Shown: piece by piece, positions 9,312 to 18,514 of the stretch
Position numbering within the stretch: the first letter of the stretch is position 1
How the letters are laid out: every line of letters begins with the position of its first letter
Assembly: GCA_032051265.1 (NCBI GenBank)
Contig: DAMBYU010000010.1
Location: 37,697-101,696 of the forward strand
Direction: 5' to 3'
Length of the DNA: 64,000 nt
Source of the DNA: Dryocola sp032051265
GTDB lineage: Bacteria > Pseudomonadota > Gammaproteobacteria > Enterobacterales > Enterobacteriaceae
The notes under the pieces: generated by a model
Told to the model about the DNA's origin: nothing
What the model saw: the letters and a program-made list of their open reading frames with translations, nothing else
Databases searched by the model: none
Translations under genes and position numbers: made by a program

Positions 9312-9333
9312 CCAGCACCTTTCAGGGTGCTGG
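9312..9333. terminator. Rho-independent terminator after the GH4 gene
   Basis: CCAGCACC (9312-9319) pairs with GGTGCTGG (9326-9333) and is followed by TCTTTATTC. It lies between two convergent genes. Confidence 0.8.
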
Positions 9334-9341
9334 TCTTTATT

Positions 9342-11969
9342 CTACGTCTCGTTAACCAGATGCTGCTGCGCTGCGGCATCAATCACCGCTTTTCGTTCCT
9401 TCAACGCTTCAAGGCTCATGGGTTTGCCGATTAAATAGCCCTGGGTTTCATCACACTCAAGCATTTTTAATTTCTGCAACTGTCCCTGGGTTTCCACGCC
9501 TTCGGCGGTAATACTTAGCGAGAAGGCTTTCCCCAGCCCGATGATGTTCTCCACGATAGTGTTGGCGCTTTCGCTTTCCGGCATGGCGGAGATAAACGAT
9601 CTGTCGAGTTTAATACCATCGAACGGGAAATTGCGCAGGTAGCTCAGCGATGAATAGCCGGTGCCGAAGTCATCCATCAGCAGACGTACACCAAGATTTT
9701 TTAGCGCCTGCATTAGCTCCAGGCTATTTTCCGGATTCCAGAGCGTGGCATTTTCTGTTATTTCAATTTCCAGACGAGCGGGATCGAGCTGCGATTCACG
9801 CAGCGCATCGCTTACGCGATCGACTATTCCCCAGGACTGAAACTCCACCGCAGAAACATTGACCGAAACCGCAAGCCCTTCAAGCTTCTGCTGAGCTTCA
9901 CGGCAGGCAGTTTTCAGTACCCATTCGCTGATGGAGGCGATAAGCCCGGTTTCTTCTGCCAGAGTGATAAACTGGTCAGGCATTAATAATCCGAGCTGCG
10001 GATGTTGCCAGCGGATCAGCGCTTCTGCCGCAACAATCTGCGAAGTATTCAGGCAATAGCGCGGCTGATAAACCAGGCAGAAGTGCTGCAGTTTGATGGC
10101 TTCGCGCAGGCTGTTCTCCATTTCCCGGCGCTGTACCATCTGTTGGGCCATCTCGGGCGTGTAGAACATCCACTTGTTACGGCCGGAGTTTTTCGCCTTG
10201 TAAAGCGCCATGTCGGAATAGCGCAGCAGATCTCCGGCATCCACGGCATCGTGAGGCGCCAGAGCAACGCCCAGGCTGGCGCCGATAAAGATCTCATGGC
10301 CGTTAACCGTGAACGGGCGCAACAGTTCGTTGATAATGTTTTTGCACAGGGTTTCAAGGTAGTGACGATCGGCGATATCCGGGATAATTAAAATAAATTC
10401 GTCACCTCCCTGACGAGCCACCAGATCGTTATCTCGTATGCAGTGGCGCAGCCTGGCAGAGACCTCATGCAGCACCAGATCGCCCACGCCGTGGCCAAAC
10501 AGATCGTTGACCGGCTTAAACTTATCCAGATCGAGGCTGATCATCGCCAGCGGACGCTCAGGGGTGGGCTGCGCCTGCAGCTTGCCTTCCAGAAATTCGC
10601 GCATTCGCACCCGGTTTGGCAGGCCGGTCAGCTCATCATGCCTTGAGAGATACTGCACGCGCTGCTGCGCTTCAACTTCAAGGGTGACATCCGTCGCGGT
10701 ACCGCGATAACCCGCAACGCCTTCCGAAGTGATGACCGGTTTGATAGCGATATGGCAGTAGCGCTGATGGTCCATCGCGGAGCGATACCTGCAGTGGAGC
10801 AGGCGGCGATGACCGGTCTGGCCCGGCTGGGCTATCCATTCCGCCAGCGAGAGATTATCGGCCTCCATAAAGGCAGTCACGGGTTGACCCAGCCATGATG
10901 AGATGCTGTGCCCGGTAATGCCGGGAAACCTGTCTGACAGCCAGGTAAAGCGCAGCTCGCTGTCTGTCTCCCATATCCAGTCCGTTGTGGCTTCGGCAAC
11001 GTCCCGGAAGCGGCGTTCGCTGGTGGCTAAAGCCTGTCGACTCTGTGCGAGCAAATAGCTGTTCTCATCGTACATGCGCGCTTTTTTCAGCAGATTACGG
11101 CTCTGCACCCAGGCGAGCGCGCTGCAGCCTGCGGCCAGCAATAATAGCAGAGGCAGAATATAGTGAATCAACTGGCGGCCCGGCTCCTCGCTTTTCCATT
11201 CAAGCGTCAGCGTCTGGCCGTTTACTGGCAGCGTCAGGGTGCCGCGCCTGCTTGCAGAGCGAGGTGCGTTTTTGTCCTGAATTCGGGTTTCATGGATGCC
11301 ATATTCTTCGCCCATTTGCGCCAGCTTTTTGTCATCCAGCACATCGACAAACACCAGCATGGAAGGCGAGCCGGGAATAAGGGCGACTTGTTTATCATCC
11401 CCGTTAGTTATCTTTGCCATTGCCACCAGAGCAGGGTGGCCCGCATGCAGCACCATCGTAGAGGACAGCGGCAAAGTATCGGGCCTGTTCATCGACTGCA
11501 ACAGCGTAGGCAGTGGATTTGCGCCGAGCCATGCTGTAAGGCCCCTGGATGACAGCTGGCCTCTGATGACGCTGTAACGCGTTTTCTCAGCCCCATCCAG
11601 AACGAAAATACCTTCGTATTCAAAATCGCGATACAGCGAGCTACCCATATTTTGTCGGTTGTAGGCCCAGTCGGGATCGACGGCGACGTGCAGATTTTCA
11701 TAGGCTTCGCCCCACCACGCATAATCTTTGATGTGGGTAGAAAGCGTATCGACACGATTATTCAGGGCCTTTTGCAGCAGCTTGCCGCTGTGCTCGTCTG
11801 CATCCTGATTAATGCTGTTGGCAATGGAGAGCAGAGAGAAAATCGCCACTACAAATAACACCGCCAGCAGCGATATCATCAGCAGGAGCGCACGTTTAAT
11901 AAAGGCGGCGGTGGTGCGGTAGTCAGCGTCCGGGCTTGTGATGTCATCTTCAATCGAATAGTTTTTCAT
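9342..11969 (-). CDS. Membrane-bound CHASE4-PAS-GGDEF-EAL protein
   Basis: 875 residues acting in c-di-GMP turnover at the inner membrane. Helix 1 (about 26-50) and helix 2 (about 270-290) bracket a periplasmic CHASE4-type sensor containing HIKDYAWWGEAYE. A PAS domain (about 320-440) follows, then a GGDEF domain with an intact RQGGDEF active site and an RDND inhibitory I-site exactly five residues upstream, and an EAL domain with AEALIRW, DDFGTGYSSL and ITAEGVET. Both catalytic signatures look intact, so cyclase and phosphodiesterase activities are both possible. It stands alone, and its signal is unknown. Confidence 0.93.
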   Translation of the reverse strand: MKNYSIEDDITSPDADYRTTAAFIKRALLLMISLLAVLFVVAIFSLLSIANSINQDADEHSGKLLQKALNNRVDTLSTHIKDYAWWGEAYENLHVAVDPDWAYNRQNMGSSLYRDFEYEGIFVLDGAEKTRYSVIRGQLSSRGLTAWLGANPLPTLLQSMNRPDTLPLSSTMVLHAGHPALVAMAKITNGDDKQVALIPGSPSMLVFVDVLDDKKLAQMGEEYGIHETRIQDKNAPRSASRRGTLTLPVNGQTLTLEWKSEEPGRQLIHYILPLLLLLAAGCSALAWVQSRNLLKKARMYDENSYLLAQSRQALATSERRFRDVAEATTDWIWETDSELRFTWLSDRFPGITGHSISSWLGQPVTAFMEADNLSLAEWIAQPGQTGHRRLLHCRYRSAMDHQRYCHIAIKPVITSEGVAGYRGTATDVTLEVEAQQRVQYLSRHDELTGLPNRVRMREFLEGKLQAQPTPERPLAMISLDLDKFKPVNDLFGHGVGDLVLHEVSARLRHCIRDNDLVARQGGDEFILIIPDIADRHYLETLCKNIINELLRPFTVNGHEIFIGASLGVALAPHDAVDAGDLLRYSDMALYKAKNSGRNKWMFYTPEMAQQMVQRREMENSLREAIKLQHFCLVYQPRYCLNTSQIVAAEALIRWQHPQLGLLMPDQFITLAEETGLIASISEWVLKTACREAQQKLEGLAVSVNVSAVEFQSWGIVDRVSDALRESQLDPARLEIEITENATLWNPENSLELMQALKNLGVRLLMDDFGTGYSSLSYLRNFPFDGIKLDRSFISAMPESESANTIVENIIGLGKAFSLSITAEGVETQGQLQKLKMLECDETQGYLIGKPMSLEALKERKAVIDAAAQQHLVNET

Positions 11970-12241
11970 GCCTGTTTACCCAGAGTATCCGTCTATAAGG
12001 CTGGCTCGCCAGTCAGGTCTATTATCGGCCCGGTTCGCCTGGTCTTTATAACTGAGTGGATAATGAAGATAGTTTATGGCAAAAAAAATGAGCAGATTAG
12101 CGAGGGATACAGGCTTCGTTCTGCCAGCGAGTGTGATGACTGACACGTTTTTTCGGTTAAATCAGCTGGGTGTAAGGCTTGCAATTTGTGCGGGTTTTCC
12201 CCGATTACGCTGTAAAAACAAGCAGTCAAACGCCCGGGCGG
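11970..12241. other. Gene-less stretch before the tRNA
   Basis: Upstream region of the GGDEF-EAL gene. I see no coding frame of note. A 10-bp TATTATCGGC at 12019-12028 resembles the tRNA 3' end but is too short to call an attachment site. Confidence 0.4.
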
Positions 12242-12270
12242 TTGACGTATAAAACCGTTTTTCTTACCCT
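12242..12270 (+). promoter_or_regulatory. Candidate promoter of the tRNA gene
   Basis: TTGACG at 12242-12247, 17-bp spacer, TACCCT at 12265-12270, about 38 bp before the mature tRNA 5' end. Confidence 0.45.
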
Positions 12271-12307
12271 TTTGCTACGTGGTCACGTCCGTGGCTACAT
12301 CCTGAAA

Positions 12308-12383
12308 GCCGATATAGCTCAGTTGGTAGAGCAGCGCATTCGTAATGCGAAGGTCGTAGGTTCGACTCCTATTATCGGCACCA
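12308..12383 (+). tRNA. thrW: tRNA-Thr (anticodon CGU)
   Basis: 76 bases including an encoded CCA. Acceptor arms GCCGATA and TATCGGC pair, the D-loop reads AGCTCAGTTGGTAGAGC, the anticodon stem-loop GCATTCGTAATGC gives anticodon CGT, and the T-loop reads GGTTCGACTCC. It matches the E. coli thrW gene as I remember it. thrW is a known integration site (for example CP4-6 in E. coli), and a P4-type integrase gene starts 160 bp downstream. Confidence 0.97.
12361..12383 (+). other. Likely attL of the integrative element (tRNA 3' end)
   Basis: P4-type integrases recombine within the 3' part of tRNA genes, leaving the gene intact and a short direct repeat at the far end. The T-arm to CCA end of thrW is the expected core. 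I did not find a second copy by eye in this window, so the right end was not located. Confidence 0.5.
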
Positions 12384-12546
12384 TTTCAAACTCTTCCCAA
12401 GTCTACCGAAATCAACTTAAATCCCGTATACTGCGGTTTCTGGCCCGTATTTTATCTCCTCTTATCAACTGGACTCAACCGGAATCAAGTCACAGTTGGG
12501 GGCATAAGTGGGGGCATTCTGTGTTCGGTCCAGGGAGATGCCCCCA

Positions 12547-13731
12547 ATGAAGCTAAATGCGCGACAGGTAGATGCAGCTAAACCCAGAGAGAAAGCCTAT
12601 AAGCTGGCAGATGGTGCTGGTTTGTATCTTGAAGTCGTTCCCTCTGGTTCTCGATACTGGCGAATGAAATATCGCTTCAATGGAAAAGAGAAGCGTATGG
12701 CTTTTGGTGTTTATCCAGCAGTGTCTCTCGCACAAGCGAGGGCACTACGTGATGAAGCCAAGAAAAAGCTGGCCGAGGGTATCGATCCATCCTTTGCCAA
12801 GAAAGAAGAAAAGCTGGTTCGCGATGTGCAGCTCAATAATACTTTCCAGTCTGTGGCGCTTGAGTGGCACGGTACGAAGGTGAGCAGATGGTCAGAAGGT
12901 TATGCCTCCGACATTATCGAAGCTTTCAATAAAGATATTTTCCCTTATATAGGCCAGCAGCCGGTGAATGAAATCAAACCGCTGGTTCTGCTGAATGTGC
13001 TGCGTCGAATGGAAAGCCGTGGTGCGACAGAGAAGGCTAAGAAGGTTCGCCAGCGCTGCAGCGAAGTCTTTCGCTACGCCATCGTTACTGGCCGTGCGGA
13101 ATACAATCCTGCTGCAGATCTAACCAGTGCGATGTCAGGGCATGAATCGAAACATTACCCCTTCCTTACCGTTGAGGAGTTACCAGACTTCTTTAAAGCT
13201 CTCTCTGGTTATACAGGCAGCCCGCTGGTTGTTCTTGCCGCACGTTTGCTGATCCTTACGGGAGTTCGCACCGGTGAGCTTCGAGGTGCTTTCTGGAGTG
13301 AGTTTGATCTTGAAAAAGCGGTGTGGGAAATTCCTGCCGAGCGAATGAAGATGAAACGGCCTCACTTGGTGCCCCTCTCTACCCAAGCGCTGGAAATCGT
13401 ACAGCAACTCAAAGTGATGTCTGGGCAATATCCTCTTGTGTTTCCAGGAAGGAATGACCCGCGTAAAACGATGAGCGAAGCGAGTATAAATCAGGTGTTC
13501 AAGCGGATTGGATACACGGGGAAGGTAACGGGACATGGTTTTCGCCACACGATGAGTACGATTTTGCACGAGGAAGGGTTCAATACAGCGTGGATTGAAA
13601 CCCAGCTTGCGCATGTCGATAAGAATGCGATTCGTGGAACGTATAACCACGCCCAGTATCTTGAAGGGAGGAGGGAGATGATGCAGTGGTATGCGGATTA
13701 TATTGAAGCATCTTTAACTAAGGTTATATAA
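12547..13731 (+). CDS. P4-type tyrosine integrase
   Basis: 394 residues. The N-terminal DUF4102 arm-binding domain begins LNARQVDAAKPREKAYKLAD and contains YWRMKYRFNGKEKRMAFGVY; the catalytic domain shows RTGELR (first Arg), HGFRHTMST (His-x-x-Arg) and a C-terminal YNHAQY with the nucleophilic Tyr. All catalytic residues are present. It is oriented away from the tRNA and presumably inserts the element at thrW. The ATG at 12547 matches the usual start of the family; the frame continues upstream to 12508 without coding sense. Confidence 0.93.
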   Translation: MKLNARQVDAAKPREKAYKLADGAGLYLEVVPSGSRYWRMKYRFNGKEKRMAFGVYPAVSLAQARALRDEAKKKLAEGIDPSFAKKEEKLVRDVQLNNTFQSVALEWHGTKVSRWSEGYASDIIEAFNKDIFPYIGQQPVNEIKPLVLLNVLRRMESRGATEKAKKVRQRCSEVFRYAIVTGRAEYNPAADLTSAMSGHESKHYPFLTVEELPDFFKALSGYTGSPLVVLAARLLILTGVRTGELRGAFWSEFDLEKAVWEIPAERMKMKRPHLVPLSTQALEIVQQLKVMSGQYPLVFPGRNDPRKTMSEASINQVFKRIGYTGKVTGHGFRHTMSTILHEEGFNTAWIETQLAHVDKNAIRGTYNHAQYLEGRREMMQWYADYIEASLTKVI

Positions 13732-13740
13732 GCCTGTAAA

Positions 13741-13771
13741 TAGGGAAAACGAGTTTTTAAAGTTTTCCCTA
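13741..13771. terminator. Hairpin after the integrase
   Basis: TAGGGAAAAC (13741-13750) and GTTTTCCCTA (13762-13771) form a perfect 10-bp stem. There is no T-run, so it may be a terminator or a binding site. Confidence 0.4.
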
Positions 13772-13955
13772 GAGGTGCTATCTTTCAACTGTATAAAAAA
13801 ACAGTATATAAAACAGTGCATTAGATCACTAAAAATGATCTTATAAATTTATTTTTTTTAATTTTCGTGATACACATCGCCTTAAATGGTTTAATTTGCA
13901 TCCACATCCATCACTGGATGACGATGGAAATTTTTAGCTGTTGTAGGAGAGCAGG

Positions 13956-15065
13956 GTGGCTAAAAATAAAGCGGCAAACGCCGGGGTTGATGCGTTAACA
14001 GGTTTTGAGTTTCAAAGAAACTGTGCATTGTATCTTTTGTTAGATAATTTCAATGCTTTTATCAATAAAGAGTTCTTTATTTGTATCGAACATCACGATG
14101 ATTTTCTATTTTGTTATAAAACTGATTGCTTAAGTTATATAAACGAGATACATGCCTATCAAGCAAAGAAGCTTAGCGGGAAAATATGGACTATCGATTC
14201 TAGGTTTTCTGAGACGGTATCTAAAATACTATTGGTAGGCGAAAACTTAAGAAATGATGCTTTTGAAAAAAGTGAAGATTATAAACACCAGCTAACATTT
14301 ATATCAAATACAGAAATAGAATTAAAATACTCACCGTCAAAGGCGTTACAAAAAGAAGGTATTACTGAGCAGATATTAAGGGTTAATGAGCAAAACTCTA
14401 TCTGTGTTTATGATGAATTACATAAAAACATTCAGAATAAAATTGAAAAGAAAGTTACAGATATTTGTAATGAAGAATCTTCTGTTTTTCATCGTAAAGA
14501 ACTAAGTAACCTAAAAATTCAGTGGGCAGATTTCCCAAGAACGGCTGCAAAACAAAAAGAATCGCTTATTGGACTTATGTCTAGAAAGTTTTCTCATATA
14601 ACTGACTCGAAAGCAGCCATTGAGGTAATACTTGCTCTATTTAGAAATGTGGAAACTGTATATAATCAAGGGCAGGAAATATGTCTACTCGATCCAACAA
14701 AAAGGGTTGAAGGCGAAGAAGTTAAGAAAGTTATGAATATAATTGATTCACAGCAAAAGACATTCGATTATTGGCGTAACTCTGCACAGCAGTTCTCAAT
14801 ACAATTTAGAATACCCCTGAATATACAGAAAAATCATGAGGCTTATATAATCAATTCTTTTGAGCTGCTAAAGGATATGAGTAATTTTGATTACCAGCTC
14901 ATTAAAAATTTCGTTAGAAATAATGATTACACGGCTCAATATTACTCTCTTCAAGACATATTAACTGCATACATTGATGGCGTTAGAAAATCTCACTCTA
15001 TAAATTTGACTAACGTCGATATGTTTTTTGCAGTTCTGTGTTCGTACGTTGAGTGCTATGATTAA
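13956..15065 (+). CDS. DUF4297/Cap4-like nuclease-domain protein, candidate defence effector
   Basis: 369 residues, AT-rich, starting at a GTG with AGGAGAGCAGG before it. The first 75 residues look like the dsDNA-nuclease half of DUF4297/Cap4 proteins: GVDALTGFEFQRNCALYLLL, then acidic EHHDD (45-49), then YQAKK (68-72) in place of the usual D/ExK; QxK is tolerated in this family. The rest is helical and unassigned. It is followed eight bases later by an SMC-like ATPase gene, as in Lamassu-Cap4, DdmABC and the ABC-three-component systems, where the nuclease is the effector. Function is inferred, and the active site is predicted only from motif spacing. Confidence 0.65.
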   Translation: MAKNKAANAGVDALTGFEFQRNCALYLLLDNFNAFINKEFFICIEHHDDFLFCYKTDCLSYINEIHAYQAKKLSGKIWTIDSRFSETVSKILLVGENLRNDAFEKSEDYKHQLTFISNTEIELKYSPSKALQKEGITEQILRVNEQNSICVYDELHKNIQNKIEKKVTDICNEESSVFHRKELSNLKIQWADFPRTAAKQKESLIGLMSRKFSHITDSKAAIEVILALFRNVETVYNQGQEICLLDPTKRVEGEEVKKVMNIIDSQQKTFDYWRNSAQQFSIQFRIPLNIQKNHEAYIINSFELLKDMSNFDYQLIKNFVRNNDYTAQYYSLQDILTAYIDGVRKSHSINLTNVDMFFAVLCSYVECYD

Positions 15066-15073
15066 GGTAAATC

Positions 15074-16837
15074 ATGAAGACCATTATAAAGTTTGATAGA
15101 TTGTTTGTCGTCTCTGAAAGTCATAATGTATATTTTGATCAGAGGTTTTCGAATGGGGTAAATATAATCAGTGGATGTAATACCTCAGGTAAGAGCACTC
15201 TGTTACAGAGTATTTTATTCACCTTTGGAATAAATGATGTTAAAGATGGATTAAACGAAATAATTCGATACAACCCTATATTTAGATTGGATTTTAGTAT
15301 CACAAAAAAAGGTGTGGAGAAGAAGTATGTAATATTGAGAGAGGCTGGGGTTATATATTTAAAAGAGGACGGTGGGAGTATTGTAAGTTTTAATGGAATA
15401 GATGCTGATAGTCGATTTGAACATGTGAAGCTTAAAGAGAAATTATCTCAATTGTTTGGTTTTGGCATGCTTCTTGAACAGAAAGGTGAACTAAAAACAG
15501 CATCAATAGAATGTATTTTTCTGCCCTATTATATTTCCCAATCAGTCGGTTGGGTTTATTTAAGAGAGTCGTTCTCTAATCTCGGGTTTTATAAGGACTT
15601 CAAAGATACATATCTTGATTACTATCTTGGTATAGAAAACTCCTTTGATAAAGAGGCTTTTTATCAACTAACGAAAGAGCGACTTCAACTTCAATCGAAA
15701 ATTTCTTCATTAAATAAATATAGTAATGAACCTCGTTTGGTTATTTCTAAATTGTTGGATGAGGAGTTCGGTGAAGAAGCTCAAAGGTACATTGATAGCT
15801 ATATACATTCGGTGGCACTCTTAGATGAAGAACGTGATATTTATACTAATCTGAGTAATAAATTATCTTTAACAAAAAATCATATCAAGATCCTTAAAAA
15901 AACTAAAAGAAACATTAAACATCAAAATTATAATAATGTTGATCGTTGCCCTGCATGTACGCAAATATTGCCATATTCTTTAGAAGGCTTATATGGTTTT
16001 CATCAAAACATAAATGATACAGATAAATTGTTAGAACAGTTAAATATCAAGATTCAAAGTACGCAGTCCGAAATCAACTCCTCTCTTGCAAAAATTAAAA
16101 AACTAGAAATTGAAATATCGTCAAAGTACTCGTATTTTCTTGAGAAAAAATCACAAAATGTATCCGTTAATACATGGATCGATAATAAGGCAAATGTACG
16201 CTTACTGAATAACATTCACAACGAGATAGAGGAACACACGAAGAGATCTGATGAGATTAAAGAGTTGATAGGTGAGATGGGTGAGGAGCAGTCTCTTTTT
16301 GTAGAGCGATCCCACAAAGAAAAAGATTTCAAAGTTATTTTTCAAAAATATCTCAATGAGATGCAATTGTTTAATGTAAAAGAAGCAAGATATACTGATC
16401 TTTATAAAATCAATTCATTCCCTTTTCAAGGGGTTGAGCTTCACAAAACAGTAATGTCTTATCATTTTGCATTAAATGATTTGATAAACAAAAGTGAGAA
16501 TATACATCGACTTCCATTTATGTTAGACGCAATTCTTAAGGAGGACATCGATGATAGGAACTTTGACCTTATACTTTCCTTTGTAGGAAAGAACCTTCCA
16601 AAGGATACTCAATCATTTATATCAATTTCTGAATATTCTGAAGATAAACTATTGAAAGATGATAAAGAGGTTAGTGCATTTCGAAGGGTTAGAGTTAAAA
16701 ATATCAAGGATAGATATTTCCCAGATGATACGAACTTATTCTTTATTGGTGATGGGAAACACGAGAGAACATTTTTATCCAAACCGTTGGATCTGAATCT
16801 TGATATCTATGTTGATACTTGTCAGCTTACTGAATAA
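15074..16837 (+). CDS. Rad50/SMC-like ABC ATPase with zinc-hook motif, candidate defence sensor
   Basis: 587 residues. Walker A is GCNTSGKST (34-42). Two helical, coiled-coil-prone stretches flank a CPAC motif at 292-295, the position of a Rad50-type zinc hook. Near 480-493 LPFMLDAILKEDID fits the Walker B/D-loop region of compact SMC-like ATPases of the Lamassu and ABC-3C classes; a classical LSGGQ signature is not visible. Proteins of this class bind DNA ends or foreign DNA and license a partner effector, here the DUF4297 protein. It is shorter than most SMC partners. No third (LmuC/middle) component is present downstream. Confidence 0.7.
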   Translation: MKTIIKFDRLFVVSESHNVYFDQRFSNGVNIISGCNTSGKSTLLQSILFTFGINDVKDGLNEIIRYNPIFRLDFSITKKGVEKKYVILREAGVIYLKEDGGSIVSFNGIDADSRFEHVKLKEKLSQLFGFGMLLEQKGELKTASIECIFLPYYISQSVGWVYLRESFSNLGFYKDFKDTYLDYYLGIENSFDKEAFYQLTKERLQLQSKISSLNKYSNEPRLVISKLLDEEFGEEAQRYIDSYIHSVALLDEERDIYTNLSNKLSLTKNHIKILKKTKRNIKHQNYNNVDRCPACTQILPYSLEGLYGFHQNINDTDKLLEQLNIKIQSTQSEINSSLAKIKKLEIEISSKYSYFLEKKSQNVSVNTWIDNKANVRLLNNIHNEIEEHTKRSDEIKELIGEMGEEQSLFVERSHKEKDFKVIFQKYLNEMQLFNVKEARYTDLYKINSFPFQGVELHKTVMSYHFALNDLINKSENIHRLPFMLDAILKEDIDDRNFDLILSFVGKNLPKDTQSFISISEYSEDKLLKDDKEVSAFRRVRVKNIKDRYFPDDTNLFFIGDGKHERTFLSKPLDLNLDIYVDTCQLTE

Positions 16838-16849
16838 AATTTCTGAACA

Positions 16850-16890
16850 ATATGAAACGCGAAAATGTACGCGTTTCATATTGATTTTTA
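16850..16890 (+). terminator. Rho-independent terminator of the DUF4297/ATPase operon
   Basis: ATATGAAACGCG (16850-16861) pairs with CGCGTTTCATAT (16870-16881), followed by TGATTTTTA. Confidence 0.85.
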
Positions 16891-16955
16891 ATTCATGTAT
16901 TTTTCTTGCGAGCAGTTTATTTTGAGGGCTGTAAATCCAATTAAGAAGTATCTAT

Positions 16956-17290
16956 TTATCTTGTCTTTTCAGCGTTCCTATATCTTAGTGGTGGCAATTT
17001 ATACTTATTAGAGAAAACTCTGGTAAAAGTCTGTTGTGAGTCAAATCCATATTTGTAAGCTATGTTTATCACTGGTTCATTAGTTTCAATAAGATCTTTC
17101 GCCGCAAGTCTGAGCTTTTTATCTTTAATATACTTTCCAAGGCTAACTTCTTTTACCTGCACAAAAATCCGCTGAAGATGCCACTTGGAATATCCTGCCG
17201 CGCAGCAACATCCTCTATCTTCAGCGGTTTATGTAAGTTTGAATCAATCCATTGGGTTATCTCATCGATGATGTCTTCTGTTCTGAACAT
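16956..17290 (-). pseudogene. MarA/SoxS/RamA-type regulator, broken by one base
   Basis: From an ATG at 17290 the minus strand encodes IIDEITQWIDSNLHKPLKIE followed by DVAAR; the frame one base over continues AGYSKWHLQRIFVQVKEVSL and GKYIKDKKLRLAAKDLIETN, then YKYGFDSQQTFTRVFS. Together this is a complete 112-residue small AraC activator of the RamA/MarA/SoxS group. The break is at GCGCGGCAGG, where one extra G would restore Ala-Arg-Ala-Gly. Everything else is well conserved, so the break is either very recent or a base-calling error. If intact it would be a multidrug/stress activator. Confidence 0.8.
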
Positions 17291-17346
17291 AAATCGACGC
17301 TCACTTTAAGAGTGCTGTGACACATCCTGTTCGGGATGCTTATGAT

Positions 17347-17598
17347 TTACTTATAGATTTCAGCAACCCCATGTAGCCTGTTATCCCTCGTTGTCGACAG
17401 GATTTTGAATGACGTTGCCCCTTGCTCATCAGCCTTACGAGAAAGAACATCCGATAATTCATCAAGCGTATAGGCATTGCTGGCTGAGACTACACCCATT
17501 TTTTCTTTCCCATCTGCATGGTTAATTTCCTGAGCGGCAGATGCGGCATTCACTGAAATGAATCCCATGACCAATGTAGTAATAAATAATGTTTTCAT
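17347..17598 (-). CDS. DUF1471 (YhcN/BhsA/McbA) small periplasmic protein
   Basis: 83 residues with a signal peptide (MKTLFITTLVMGFISVNAAS, cleavage after AASA) and a C-terminal DUF1471 domain (MGVVSASNAYTLDELSDVLS, then KILSTTRDNRLHGVAEIYK). Members are stress-induced periplasmic proteins. The ATG at 17598 is preceded by GAGGT; the frame is open upstream to 17673 but without a signal peptide there. A TGACA-N4-TGTCA box lies about 115 bp upstream, linking it to the two-component regulon proposed for 26-30 kb. Confidence 0.85.
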   Translation of the reverse strand: MKTLFITTLVMGFISVNAASAAQEINHADGKEKMGVVSASNAYTLDELSDVLSRKADEQGATSFKILSTTRDNRLHGVAEIYK

Positions 17599-17711
17599 AG
17601 CTAGGACCTCATTTAAAAATATGTTTAAAACAGGACTTATATCAGGAGTAACTTTCTCCATCTGTGTATTCAAATATACAGACTTAAGCTGTCATGAGGC
17701 TGACCGCTATA

Positions 17712-17725
17712 TGACAAAATTGTCA
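17712..17725. promoter_or_regulatory. CusR/CopR-type box upstream of the DUF1471 gene
   Basis: TGACAAAATTGTCA fits TGACAANNTTGTCA, the box described for CusR, exactly. It is in the upstream region of the minus-strand DUF1471 gene and overlaps the end of the reductase gene by three bases. Confidence 0.55.
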
Positions 17726-18514
17726 GGGTTGTAGATAAGTTAATTTTTTTGAATACAAATTCAGCTCGTTAATAATGCACTCAGGTTCTTCACGCAGAGG
17801 CATATTGTCTATGTCCAGAACCCCATCATTTTTTTGTGGATCATCAGCCTGCAGGTCTGCAAACAGTGGAGTAAGATCCTGCTGTGCTTCACCTCGCTCA
17901 GCGACCAGTTCAAACGTTTTATTTGTGGCTGCATCGTTACTCAACGCACTGACCAGAACCTGGGCGATTTGTTTTCTGGATATCACACCATCTTCCGGCG
18001 TTCCTGCATGGCGTCGATCCCCCTGAAGCATAACGATTCTGTGCTCATCATCATTGTTGTAATCAAACCAGCCGGGCCTGACGATGGTATAGGGGTGACC
18101 ACTTGCTCTTACCAGACGCTCGGCACGTCTTTTCCAATCATGAACCTCAGTGCGTTGATTCCAGGTGCTGAGTCGTTCAGTCACGCCAATCGTGGTCATC
18201 AGGGCGATACGAACACGTGTATCCCTGAATATTCGTAAAATATTGCGCACTCCGCCGTAATCTATCGCCCTGGCACCAATACGCCCCTGGCCATCGGAAC
18301 CGAGCGTGAAGATTATGCCATCAATTTCTTTCGGCAATTCGGTGAGTGTTTCCGGCATTGAAACATCGCCGTAAAAAACATCTGTTCCACGAGGAAGCAA
18401 TTTTACTTTGCGTTTATTTCTGACCAGCGCGACGGGCTGATGGCCCATTTTAATTGCGGTATTCACGACATGAAGGCCAATGCTTCCTGTCCCCCCTGCA
18501 ACGAGTATTTTCAT
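17723..18514 (-). CDS. NAD(P)-binding NmrA/atypical SDR-family protein
   Basis: 263 residues with an N-terminal Rossmann GGTGSIGLHV motif, a short VALVRNKRKV second strand with basic residues that favour NADP(H), and an atypical SDR core (MTTIGVTER, YTIVRPGWFDYN) lacking the YxxxK pair of classical SDRs. Such proteins are NAD(P)-sensing or quinone/isoflavone-type reductases. It is divergent from the LysR gene, a common regulator-target layout. Confidence 0.8.
   Translation of the reverse strand: MKILVAGGTGSIGLHVVNTAIKMGHQPVALVRNKRKVKLLPRGTDVFYGDVSMPETLTELPKEIDGIIFTLGSDGQGRIGARAIDYGGVRNILRIFRDTRVRIALMTTIGVTERLSTWNQRTEVHDWKRRAERLVRASGHPYTIVRPGWFDYNNDDEHRIVMLQGDRRHAGTPEDGVISRKQIAQVLVSALSNDAATNKTFELVAERGEAQQDLTPLFADLQADDPQKNDGVLDIDNMPLREEPECIINELNLYSKKLTYLQP

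Noticed and set aside
12019..12028. TATTATCGGC upstream of thrW resembling the tRNA 3' end
   Set aside because: Only 10 bp, on the wrong side of the tRNA relative to the integrase, and no further match; chance is more likely than an attachment site.
15074..16837. Calling the ATPase Rad50 or SbcC
   Set aside because: Too short, lacks a nuclease partner of the SbcD type and a classical signature motif; its neighbour is a DUF4297 protein.
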